Origin: Candidatus Fimadaptatus faecigallinarum
GTDB taxonomy: Bacteria > Bacillota > Clostridia > Christensenellales > Aristaeellaceae
Assembly (NCBI GenBank): GCA_018714445.1
Contig: DVNK01000062.1
Span: forward strand, 1-38,781
Length of the DNA stretch: 38,781 nt
Reading direction: 5' to 3'
Shown: piece by piece, positions 15,301 through 21,168 of the stretch
Numbering within the stretch: position 1 is the first letter of the stretch
How the letters are laid out: each line of letters begins with the position of its first letter
The notes under the pieces: model-generated
Seen by the model: only the letters and a program-made list of their open reading frames with translations
What the model was told of the DNA's origin: nothing
Database searches by the model: none
Made by a program: the position numbers and the translations under genes

Positions 15301-16130
15301 TGGCCCACACCCAGTATCGACACGGTCTGGCTCATGTACTCGGCCACCGAATCGATGCTCAGGCCCGACGCCTGCGCGGTGTTCAGCACCGTTGGCAGCA
15401 GCGCCAGCGTCTGCGCGGTGTCGTTGCCCGCCTGGCCTATTGAGAGTATGGCCTGCGCCGCCTCGGACGCCGAATAGCGCGTGTCGCGGCCCATCTGCCG
15501 CGCCGCTTCCGTGAGCTGTACCATGTCGCTGTCCGACGCCTGCAACGTCGCCTGTACCTGGCGCATCGAGTCGTCGAACTCCATGTACGTCTTGACGCCC
15601 AGCGCCGCCAGCGACAACATCGGCAGCGTGACCGTCTTGAGCACGCCGTCGCCAAATTTGCTGAGCCGGTCGCCGTACTTGCGCAGCATGTCCTGGCGTT
15701 CGGCCAGGCGCCTGGCGAACTCCGCCTGGCTTTTGCGGGCCAGCTCCTGCTCTATGCGCGCCTGTTCGGCGGCGCTCTCGCGCGCCAGATTCTCGCGCTC
15801 TTGCGCGGCCTGCTGCTCTATGCGCGCCAGCTCGGCGGCGTTTTCGCGCGCGAGCTGCTGTTCTTCCAGCGCATGCTTTTCGCGCAGCTGGCGCACCTTC
15901 AGGGCCGCCTGTTCCTCGGTCACGCCCTTTTGGTTCGCCAGCTTTTCGGCGAGTTGCTTTTCGGCGAGCGCGTTTCGCTCGAGCGTCCGCTTCTCCTTCT
16001 CGCTCAGCTTTTCGCTCTTTTCGGCCAGCTTGCTCAGCGTCTTGCTGGCGCTGGCCGCAGCTGCGGCCAAAGTCGGGCTTATCTCGCCGCCGATGCCTAT
16101 CGTGGTCTGGAACGTCTTTCTTGCGGCCAT
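12333..16130 (-). CDS. Tail tape measure protein (1265 aa)
   Basis: This is a TP901-type tape measure that sets tail length and is threaded through the tube; it may also help DNA cross the envelope. The N-terminus (residues 1-35) is followed by a strongly charged coiled coil (about 35-150, many EKLAEKE and ARENAAE repeats). The conserved core at about 170-420 carries KTYMEFDDSMRQVQATL, QMGRDTRYSASEAAQAI, MSQTVSILGVG and GEEYGSQALGLISKAG. Hydrophobic helices near residues 500-600 could insert in membrane, and a C-terminal AGYPETIVPHIDTPRSRALL segment occurs in many tape measures. GGAGGG lies about six bases before ATG 16130. The length suggests a tail of very roughly 190 nm by the usual 0.15 nm per residue rule. 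Confidence 0.95.
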   Translation of the reverse strand: MAARKTFQTTIGIGGEISPTLAAAAASASKTLSKLAEKSEKLSEKEKRTLERNALAEKQLAEKLANQKGVTEEQAALKVRQLREKHALEEQQLARENAAELARIEQQAAQERENLARESAAEQARIEQELARKSQAEFARRLAERQDMLRKYGDRLSKFGDGVLKTVTLPMLSLAALGVKTYMEFDDSMRQVQATLQASDSDMVQLTEAARQMGRDTRYSASEAAQAILSIGQAGNDTAQTLALLPTVLNTAQASGLSIDSVAEYMSQTVSILGVGQDYIDDWADQVNKTAAAATVNQQQIFDAVTGAGDVGKMLKGGTVELLTMVGMLGQAGVQGAEAGTTIRALINKLSTASERSDAAQVLSDLNVQITDSEGNLLEMNEIFGQFQQALQGMGNQQQVALMSKIFGEEYGSQALGLISKAGLSWETMSQQINASQGVTEQMAQTMEGGLGGSMRSLQSAGEDVLITIGEKLAPTMQYWSGVLTECANWMSGLDEGTWSLLGNLGALATALGVGSKAVGGLLRLSASLTGLCGSKNGGGMLGAAKAASALWAVLKAPVGVAAPYLALAAGIAAVGAAIDAAHRASIAAELGSRFGELSLSEDEINALTASVTTAFVSATDELNAQWEALNTTAAALSAADMDLSVKLMATVSAPTLSQDDIASLQAAYTDYADSVYNALGAKSGVVQLTLQQAFGTDSETGRDWAGFASEYYSGLQSEVQKYAALIDKEFQQALAGGEIDYEAVADYQRKISELYLQIEEQQRSADMYTFAEKIKSGMLSYGSTQELYAALREQLDADKSALDEMYMNLIGETRATGEKQGRTPAEIEAAVDELYSQRDDAYARSTAQYAKIMAETVGKAVDTAMPALGKLDAAAGGFDYLGWMAQYQDLRAKIDENLNWANENPEEYARIMVRLGQGVDQMEALSDELTAIDSDVAMTLFEDLGGQAQLDEYTSSIAALQAAGEQVSPELQEMADMMQTLKLMSAPLALESLFSVGKDLNAIPPEQLAKAQAELEQAGTDSAQGLADGMTAGAPTVATAGGDMSQAAIDAAQDTLQTHSPSVVMREMGMYAGQGLALGITASQGVVSAAMSGMLSNVRGSFAPSWTSAWQSVAASMGAALAGMAGYMDSAMSRVISSAQSGLNRLRSLAASAGAISVSTVPKMAQGATLTAPTIVEVAEAGYPETIVPHIDTPRSRALLADAAAGVGVGLGGINITFAPQVVVQGGGDAASQVEQAMGDIEDQFEVWFERFMARNRAVAYGNV

Positions 16131-16157
16131 GTCCGCCCTCCTTCAGCGCGGCAGCGC

Positions 16158-16681
16158 TCAACGCCGGCCGCGCGCCTTAGCCTGCGCCTGGGCCTTGGCC
16201 TGCGCCTCGCGCACGGCGTCCGCCCGGCGCTTTGCCGCGCCGCACAGGTCGGAAAAGTAGTCTATAAAGGCCGTAGCCCGCATCCCGGCGAGCCACGGCC
16301 CAGCTATGTGCCAGTTTATAGCGATGTCGGCTATTGCGCGTCGGAAGTCTCCGGCTCGCCATCCGCCGAGCTGTCGAGCAAAAAATCCCGCGCCAGCTCC
16401 TGCGCCGCCATGCCGTCGCGCGCGCTCAGCCGCCTGAGATCCTCCGGCGCGATGTGCGCGTTACGCTTTGCGACAGCAGCGCAGAACAGCATGAACTGCG
16501 TATAGCCCTCGAACTTGGGCAGCACGGGCTGTGCGCGCCCCTCTGCGCTGCGCGCCCGGTCCACATCCAGCATATCGGTCACGGTCAGCGCCTCAAAGTC
16601 GTAGGGTATCTCGCTGCACAGCGCGCCGTTTATCATTATCGGCGCGCGCAGCTTCAGCGTCCCGGTAAACTCCTTTGCCAT
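16158..16681 (-). CDS. Tail assembly chaperone -1 frameshift fusion product (about 174 aa)
   Basis: A -1 shift at T TTT TTG (16379-16385) moves ribosomes from the chaperone frame (101 residues read) into a frame that stays open for 73 more residues to TGA 16158-16160, just before the tape measure. The extension (GGWRAGDFRRAIADIAINWHIAGPWLAGMRATAFIDYF...) looks like real protein and ends in a charged Ala/Gln/Lys/Arg-rich helix. It has no good start codon or ribosome site of its own. This mirrors the lambda G/GT and P2 E/E' tail chaperones, where the minor fusion product recruits the tape measure. Frameshifting is inferred from the sequence. Confidence 0.75.
16331..16681 (-). CDS. Tail assembly chaperone (116 aa)
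   Basis: This is the major product of the chaperone locus upstream of the tape measure. The short protein (AKEFTGTLKLRAPIMINGALCSEIPYDFEALTVTDMLDVDRARSAEG) is followed by a helical half (FMLFCAAVAKRNAHIAPEDLRRLSARDGMAAQELARDFLL). That matches the composition and size of Mu gp41/P2 gpE-type tail assembly proteins, which bind the tape measure before tube polymerisation. ATG 16681 follows the tube gene after 13 bases, with AGGAGG overlapping the gap. It is normally translated to its own TAG stop; a fraction of ribosomes probably shifts at 16379-16385. Confidence 0.82.
   Translation of the reverse strand: MAKEFTGTLKLRAPIMINGALCSEIPYDFEALTVTDMLDVDRARSAEGRAQPVLPKFEGYTQFMLFCAAVAKRNAHIAPEDLRRLSARDGMAAQELARDFLLDSSADGEPETSDAQ
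16379..16385 (-). promoter_or_regulatory. Canonical -1 slippery heptamer T TTT TTG
   Basis: In the chaperone frame the codons are gaT TTT TTG, an exact X XXY YYZ heptamer with X and Y both T. It lies 16 codons before the zero-frame stop, and the -1 frame after it is open for 73 codons. It resembles functional slippery sites in other phage tail chaperone genes. Confidence 0.75.
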
Positions 16682-16694
16682 GTCGTATCCTCCT

Positions 16695-17210
16695 TCAGTC
16701 GAGTCCGTCGTAAATGTCCGCGCCGTGATCCTCGCCCAGCACGCGGTACTGGTGCGCGAACTTGTCTATCAGCATCAGCTCCGAACCGTCGCTGTCAAGC
16801 AGCTGCATGCGGTGCACCGCGTATACCGCGCTGCCCTCGGCGACGGCGCCCGTCTCCACGCTGCCCAGCGAGCCGGACACGTACTCGCCCGTCAGGAACG
16901 CCTTGCCCAGCCTGAGCGCCGAGCCCGAGCCCGCCATGAACGTGGACTGCTTGAAGCGCAGCTCGAGCTCGTGCGTGCCCGGCTGATGCAGCCGCAGCAC
17001 GTCGGCGGAGATGCCGCGCGTGTTTATCGTGGTCTGCATGTCCTCAAACTGTCCGGCCGAGGGCAGCGCTATCGTGCCCATTATGCCCGGCCCGGCAAAG
17101 TCCTGCGTCGCAAACGCCACCTCGGGCAGCTCCACCGAGCCCTGACAGCCGGTGTCCACGCCGCCGTCCAGTATCTTGCTCACGGCTATCGCGCCGTATA
17201 TCCTAGACAT
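16695..17210 (-). CDS. Major tail tube protein (P2 FII-like, 171 aa)
   Basis: This is the inner tube protein of a contractile tail. Features of the P2 FII family are present: a SKILDGG start (about residues 11-17), LPEVAFATQDFAGPGIMGTIALPSAGQFEDMQTTINTRGISADVLRLHQPGTHELELRF (about 28-86), and a C-terminal beta region. The length is normal (about 170 aa). It is directly downstream of the sheath gene with a 12-base gap containing the ribosome site, reproducing the sheath-tube order of P2 and Mu-like phages. Confidence 0.9.
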   Translation of the reverse strand: MSRIYGAIAVSKILDGGVDTGCQGSVELPEVAFATQDFAGPGIMGTIALPSAGQFEDMQTTINTRGISADVLRLHQPGTHELELRFKQSTFMAGSGSALRLGKAFLTGEYVSGSLGSVETGAVAEGSAVYAVHRMQLLDSDGSELMLIDKFAHQYRVLGEDHGADIYDGLD

Positions 17211-17222
17211 GCGTATCCCTCC

Positions 17223-18662
17223 TCACTCAAACAGCAGGTCCAGCCCCGCGTCGGTGTAGCTGACCTGCACGCTCAGCGCCTGCAGCGGCGGCACACTGGT
17301 CACCGCAGCGCTCAGATGTATCGTGAACCGCACAAGATCGGTGTTCAGCGCATCCGCGCCGGTGTCGACCGCGCATTTTGCGTAGCACAGCGCCCCGGCG
17401 CTGACCAGCCCGTCCAGCCAGCCCTGTATGCTGGTCACTATCGCCTCGCGGTTGTTGCGGGTCATCGGCTGGTCTATCACGTCCCAGTAGCGCAGCGTTA
17501 TCTGGTTGCACAGATAGTACAGCATGCGCATATTGCTCGCGAACACCGCGCGCGCGTCGTACTCGCCGTCCGCGTCATACGCCGCCGTATGGCTGCCCCA
17601 CAGCCGCCACGCGCCGCCCCAGCACAGCACGGTCGAAATGCCGCCGGCGTTCAACTGGTTCGCGCCGTCCAGCGTCAGCACCGCTTCCACGCCGGGCGAG
17701 CTGTACGCGCCCTCCACGTCGTCCAGTATCTTGTTGGACGCCGTCTCATACGGCAGGCCGTTGTTGGCGTTGTCTATCAGCATCTGCCGCGTTATCCAGC
17801 GCGCCGCGGCGTGCAGCAGACGCCCGCCCACGCTGACCAGCGGCCAGCAGACCACGACGCTGTCCTGATCCATGTCCAGCGACGCCTTTACCGACAGCGC
17901 GTCGCTTATAGTCGCGGTCGTGCCGTCGCACGGCAGGTTGGCTACCACCAGCACCGGAAACTTGGTGGACGCGCTCGCCGCGGCGGCTACCAGCGCCGTG
18001 TGTACGTCCTTGTCGCAGCCCCACTTTAGCGCGCAGGCCAGCGACGGCACCAGTCCCAGCCGCGGATACACCAGGTCTATCGCCTTTATGCCGGTGGGCG
18101 GCGTGCCGTCGCCCGCCTGGCCTATCACGGCGGCGGAGGTCAGCTTGCCCGTGTCCACGCGGCTGTACGTCACCTCCTGCGGCGTGCTCAGCTCGCCGGT
18201 CAGGTCGGTAACGGTCACCCGGCCGGTCGAGTAGTTGTAGCTCACCGCAAAGTCCACGCCCTGCGTCTTGTCAGCTATCGCGACGCTGGACAGTATGCAG
18301 TCCGCGTCCACGAACGAGCCGCTGCCGTTTATCAGCGTCAGACTCTGCGTCTGCTGCTCGTCCGCCCGGACCGTATCCGGGTCGAGCACGTTTATGGCCA
18401 CTATCGGGCCTATCGCGGTGCGCCCGCCAAAGTGCGCGTATACGGCCTCGGCCAGGTCGTACTTGTCAAAGTCCCACGCCATGCCCAGCATGTCCACCGC
18501 CTCGGCGTAGTTGCGTATCAGCACCGGCGTGTTGACCGGCGCCGGGTGCGCCGCCAGATGCACCGGCGCGCAGCCGATGTACACCGGCACCGTGCCCGAC
18601 GCCGCGGGCTGCGCATGCTGCGTCGCGCCCAGCGTCGCCGTTATGCCATGTATGTAGCTCAT
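17223..18662 (-). CDS. Contractile tail sheath protein (479 aa)
   Basis: This is the tail sheath subunit (P2 FI / XkdK family) that contracts during infection. ATG 18662 is preferred, with GAGGTG six bases upstream; the ATG at 18671 is too close to it. Landmarks are the N-terminal HGITATLG...PVYIGCAPVHL, a Phe/Tyr-rich first domain (AVDMLGMAWDFDKYDLAEAVYAHF), a long variable centre, and the conserved C-terminal block MRMLYYLCNQITLRYWDVIDQPMTRNNREAIVTSIQGWLDGLVSAG (about residues 375-420). It ends in the expected beta structure before the tube gene. This gene establishes a myovirus morphology. Confidence 0.95.
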   Translation of the reverse strand: MSYIHGITATLGATQHAQPAASGTVPVYIGCAPVHLAAHPAPVNTPVLIRNYAEAVDMLGMAWDFDKYDLAEAVYAHFGGRTAIGPIVAINVLDPDTVRADEQQTQSLTLINGSGSFVDADCILSSVAIADKTQGVDFAVSYNYSTGRVTVTDLTGELSTPQEVTYSRVDTGKLTSAAVIGQAGDGTPPTGIKAIDLVYPRLGLVPSLACALKWGCDKDVHTALVAAAASASTKFPVLVVANLPCDGTTATISDALSVKASLDMDQDSVVVCWPLVSVGGRLLHAAARWITRQMLIDNANNGLPYETASNKILDDVEGAYSSPGVEAVLTLDGANQLNAGGISTVLCWGGAWRLWGSHTAAYDADGEYDARAVFASNMRMLYYLCNQITLRYWDVIDQPMTRNNREAIVTSIQGWLDGLVSAGALCYAKCAVDTGADALNTDLVRFTIHLSAAVTSVPPLQALSVQVSYTDAGLDLLFE

Positions 18663-18677
18663 CTCATGCACCTCTTT

Positions 18678-19271
18678 CTAATCCAGATCGCACGCGCCCC
18701 AGTGATCCGCCGGCGGCAGGGCCAGCGCCTCGAGCCGGAAGTCCACCAGCGTGCGGTACATCGGGCGCGCGTCCACCGCCACGCCGTTTTGCTCCCAGGC
18801 CTGCGCCTTTATGCCGGTCACGAGGCAGCCGTCGATAGCGCCCGCCGCGCGCAGCGCCAGCACCACGCGGTCGCTCAGCGCCAACGCCGACACCCAGCCC
18901 TGCGCGTCCGGCAGCTCTATGTGGCCGTCTATCGGGCGCACGCCCGGGTCATATGTAAGCAGCGCTACGCGCAGGTCATAGCTTACTTGCTCCGCGCCCA
19001 TGCCGCCCGCGCTCTCCAGCGCCATGCCGCGCAGCATGACCGTCGCGCTGGGGTAGCGCGTCAAGCCCGTCAGCTCCGGCCGCGCGCTCTCGGCGGCGGT
19101 CTCCAGCGGTATGTACTGCGCGTATACCTCGACCGGCGCCCAGTCCACGTGTTCATCGTCCAGGCTGCCGTCGGCCATGCGCCGCGGGCGCTTGAGCTGC
19201 ATGTCGCCCAGCGCGCCGCGCAGGAACGCGCACGCCGCGTTCACCGCCTCTACCTGTGTCGCGATTGCCAT
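18678..19271 (-). CDS. Putative tail terminator/completion protein (197 aa)
   Basis: It lies between the gpZ-like gene and the sheath, the position of tail terminator or completion proteins. It is alpha/beta with an N-terminal helix (AIATQVEAVNAACAFLRGAL), then VDWAPVEVYAQYIPLETAAESARPELTGLTRYPSATVMLRGM, a strand-rich middle (YDLRVALLTYDPG...) and C-terminal VDFRLEAL. The ATG overlaps the upstream gene by 22 bases; no strong ribosome site is visible near it, so coupling is likely. I do not recognise a named family with certainty; the function is inferred from order. Confidence 0.55.
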   Translation of the reverse strand: MAIATQVEAVNAACAFLRGALGDMQLKRPRRMADGSLDDEHVDWAPVEVYAQYIPLETAAESARPELTGLTRYPSATVMLRGMALESAGGMGAEQVSYDLRVALLTYDPGVRPIDGHIELPDAQGWVSALALSDRVVLALRAAGAIDGCLVTGIKAQAWEQNGVAVDARPMYRTLVDFRLEALALPPADHWGACDLD

Positions 19272-19903
19272 TGCCTGATGAACTCCTCCTCGATGTGTTT
19301 GATTATGGGCTCCGCCACGTCCCTGTTTTCGTACACTATGCCTACGAACTCGGGTATCGACAGCGTGTGGCGCACCTGTACGCGCTCCCTGCCGGCAGCG
19401 TCAGTCCGCTCAGTCCGTTCCCACACCAGATGTCCCCATTTTGCCGAGTTGGGCACGAACGTGCGCGCACTGTTCTGCTTGGGGCTGCCGCGCCGTATCG
19501 TAGTAGTCACGCGGTAATTGCGATTGCGCGGCCGGCGGGGCGTGAACGGGAAATGCCCGCCCACTGTGAGCCGCCGGCCCCAGTACGTTATCTCGATGAG
19601 GCTGTTTCTGCCGGCCGCCGCGCTCAGGTTCAGGTTCCGCTGATGGTCGCCATACGTGGCGCTGCCCTGCGATATATCACTCTCGTCCAGCTCGTATACC
19701 GCCGATACCTGGCGCGCTATCTCGTCGGCGATGAACGCGCGCGAGCGGCCCAGCGCCGTCGCCAGCGTCGCGGCCGCCGCGTCCGCGCCCAGCTCCTGCT
19801 CGCAGCGGCGCGCCATGTCCAGCAGCCCGCTCGCGTCTATCCGCAAAAAGCCGCTGCCGCGATGCGCGCCGCGTTTGCTCGTCATGCCGGACTTGTATGC
19901 CAT
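19250..19903 (-). CDS. Minor tail protein Z-like (gpZ family, 217 aa)
   Basis: This is similar in layout to the prophage minor tail protein Z family, which joins or completes the tail at the head-proximal end. The start at ATG 19903 has GGAGG about six bases upstream; longer in-frame starts are Arg-rich shadows. It is basic at the N-terminus (AYKSGMTSKRGAHRGSGFLRIDASGLLDMARRCEQELGADAAAATLATALGRSRAFIADEIARQVSAVY), with a central ISQGSATYGDHQRNLNLSAAAGRNSLIEITYWGRRL...PFTP beta stretch and a C-terminal FIRQWQSRHR. It follows the head closure gene after a 107-base gap. Confidence 0.72.
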   Translation of the reverse strand: MAYKSGMTSKRGAHRGSGFLRIDASGLLDMARRCEQELGADAAAATLATALGRSRAFIADEIARQVSAVYELDESDISQGSATYGDHQRNLNLSAAAGRNSLIEITYWGRRLTVGGHFPFTPRRPRNRNYRVTTTIRRGSPKQNSARTFVPNSAKWGHLVWERTERTDAAGRERVQVRHTLSIPEFVGIVYENRDVAEPIIKHIEEEFIRQWQSRHR

Positions 19904-20010
19904 GCTTTCGCCTCCTGCCATGCGCGTCATGCCTTGTCTGACCGCGTCCCGTGCCTGTCGCCGCTTTATGGGCGGGCTGCGCCAAATTGCGCGCCCATGT
20001 ATCAAGCGCG
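19904..20010 (-). other. 107-base gap between head closure and gpZ genes with a shared DNA element
   Basis: No gene with a ribosome site is apparent. Right after the upstream stop, plus-strand CCCATGTATCAAGCGC (19995-20010) matches CCCACGTATCAAGCGC in the repeat array at 25419-25434 at 15 of 16 positions, and both are preceded by GCGCG or similar GC-rich sequence. It may be a dispersed copy of that element. Confidence 0.4.
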
Positions 20011-20319
20011 CTAGATCCCGTTGCTCTGGAGCGTTATCTCCAGTATGCCGTCCTGATCGACACACTGGGTCACGACCAGCAGCCGCTCGCCCACGCGCAT
20101 CTGACGGCCGGGCACGGGCCGCGCGGCGAATTCAGACGCGCGCACGTACATAAGCGTATCGCCCAGCATTATGCCCGACCTGTCGCTGCGGCGCTTGAGC
20201 AGGTCGTTGTCGAACACGACCTGCATCCTGCGCCCGTCCACCTCGATGCACTGGGCCGCGCCCAGCCGCGCCATTGCGCCGAATATCGCGCATACCGCGC
20301 GCGCCGATACATCCATCAT
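20011..20319 (-). CDS. Head closure/head-tail joining protein (102 aa)
   Basis: The start is ATG 20319 with GGAGGGG a few bases upstream. It is a short beta-rich protein. After an N-terminal helix (MMDVSARAVCAIFGAMARLG) comes CIEVDGRRMQVVFDNDLLKRRSDRSGIMLGDTLMYVRASEFAARPVPGRQMRVGERLLVVTQCVDQDGILEITLQ, the strand pattern of head closure (Hc1/gpFII-like) proteins. Its place between the capsid genes and gpZ supports a role at the head-tail junction. The family assignment is tentative. Confidence 0.65.
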   Translation of the reverse strand: MMDVSARAVCAIFGAMARLGAAQCIEVDGRRMQVVFDNDLLKRRSDRSGIMLGDTLMYVRASEFAARPVPGRQMRVGERLLVVTQCVDQDGILEITLQSNGI

Positions 20320-20413
20320 TTTCCCCCTCCGCACTCCCGCGGCCTTCCGGGGCGGTCGGCCCGCCCGTATGCACTGTTACAGTGCCGGCCGCACATCCAG
20401 TGATACCATATCG

Positions 20414-20788
20414 TTACCTGCCGCGCCGCCGGGTACTTTTGGTTTCGGCGCTCGCCGCGTCGGCATCTACCGGCGATTCGTCCGGACCCTCTGCCGGCGG
20501 CATGCTTTCCTCCTGTGCCGGCTCTGAGCCGGAAGCTCCCAGCTCCGATTCAAGCGGCTCTATGCGTTCCGGCAGCTCCGCTTCAGAAACTACGGAAGTC
20601 GGCTCCAATGTTGCCGCCATCTCGCCCTGTACCTGCGTTTCCACGCGTTCCGGCAGCTCCACGCCCATAAGACCCACGGCTCCGGTCGCCACCCATGCGC
20701 GCACCTGCTCCACGTCGCCACACTCGAATACGTCCCCGGCGCTGTACAGCACGCCGTACAGCAGCTTGCGCCGCGCCATTATCTTCAT
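20414..20788 (-). CDS. Acidic phage head-region protein of unknown function (124 aa)
   Basis: The start at ATG 20788 has GAGGAGG about six bases upstream; the longer in-frame start at 20830 lies inside the decoration gene. The N-terminus (KIMARRKLLYGVLYSAGDVFECGDVEQVRAWVATGAVGLM) forms a small domain in which AGDVFEC...ARAWV-type residues recall short ligand- or structure-binding domains seen in other phage head genes. The remainder is low-complexity and strongly acidic (LESELGASGSEPAQEESMPPAEGPDESP) before a basic tail (KSTRRRGR). No function is assigned. The charge layout would fit a scaffold-like or assembly accessory role, which is inference only. Confidence 0.6.
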   Translation of the reverse strand: MKIMARRKLLYGVLYSAGDVFECGDVEQVRAWVATGAVGLMGVELPERVETQVQGEMAATLEPTSVVSEAELPERIEPLESELGASGSEPAQEESMPPAEGPDESPVDADAASAETKSTRRRGR

Positions 20789-20798
20789 GCCGGCCTCC

Positions 20799-21128
20799 TC
20801 AGTCGCACAGGCGCACACGGCAGGTAGCATCCGACGCCTGCGCCGCCGCTACCGCGTAGCCCAGCACTACGGTCAGCTCGGCTTTGGTCTTGGTCGCCGC
20901 GCCGTCGGCGTTGAGATACAGCGTGTCGCCTACGGCTAGCGCTTCACTGGCCGCCTTGGGCATCTCGTATACGCCTGTCACATGTACCGCGCCGACCTTG
21001 CCCGCGGGTATGTCGTTGCCTGCCACGCCCGCGCGCGTGCCCAGCTTCACTATGTCGCCCAACTTTATGGTCTCGCCGGTGGTGTTAAGGTAGTCCAGCG
21101 TCTCGCCGCGCTGAATGTATGTCGCCAT
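20799..21128 (-). CDS. DUF2190 capsid decoration protein (109 aa)
   Basis: This is a DUF2190 family protein, expected to decorate or stabilise the capsid surface. The usual signature is intact: a start of the YIQRGETLDYLNTTGETIKLGDIVKLGTRAGVAGNDIPAGKVGAVHVTGVYEMPKAASEALAVGDTLYLNADGAATKT type and a hydrophobic VVLGYAVAAAQASDATCRVRL end. The length of about 110 aa is normal. It lies immediately downstream of the capsid gene. Confidence 0.9.
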   Translation of the reverse strand: MATYIQRGETLDYLNTTGETIKLGDIVKLGTRAGVAGNDIPAGKVGAVHVTGVYEMPKAASEALAVGDTLYLNADGAATKTKAELTVVLGYAVAAAQASDATCRVRLCD

Positions 21129-21168
21129 ATGTCATCCCTCCTGTCGTGATACGCCGCTCTGAGCCGGC

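Noticed and set aside
14055..15443. Long plus-strand open frames opposite the tape measure, sheath, portal and terminase genes
   Set aside because: They are Arg/Ala/His-rich antisense shadows of GC-rich minus-strand genes, without ribosome sites or recognisable domains.
16177..16362. 61-codon minus-strand frame between chaperone and tape measure
   Set aside because: Its Arg-rich sequence lacks a ribosome site. The -1 frame extension in the same region reads as real protein and fits a known tail chaperone layout.
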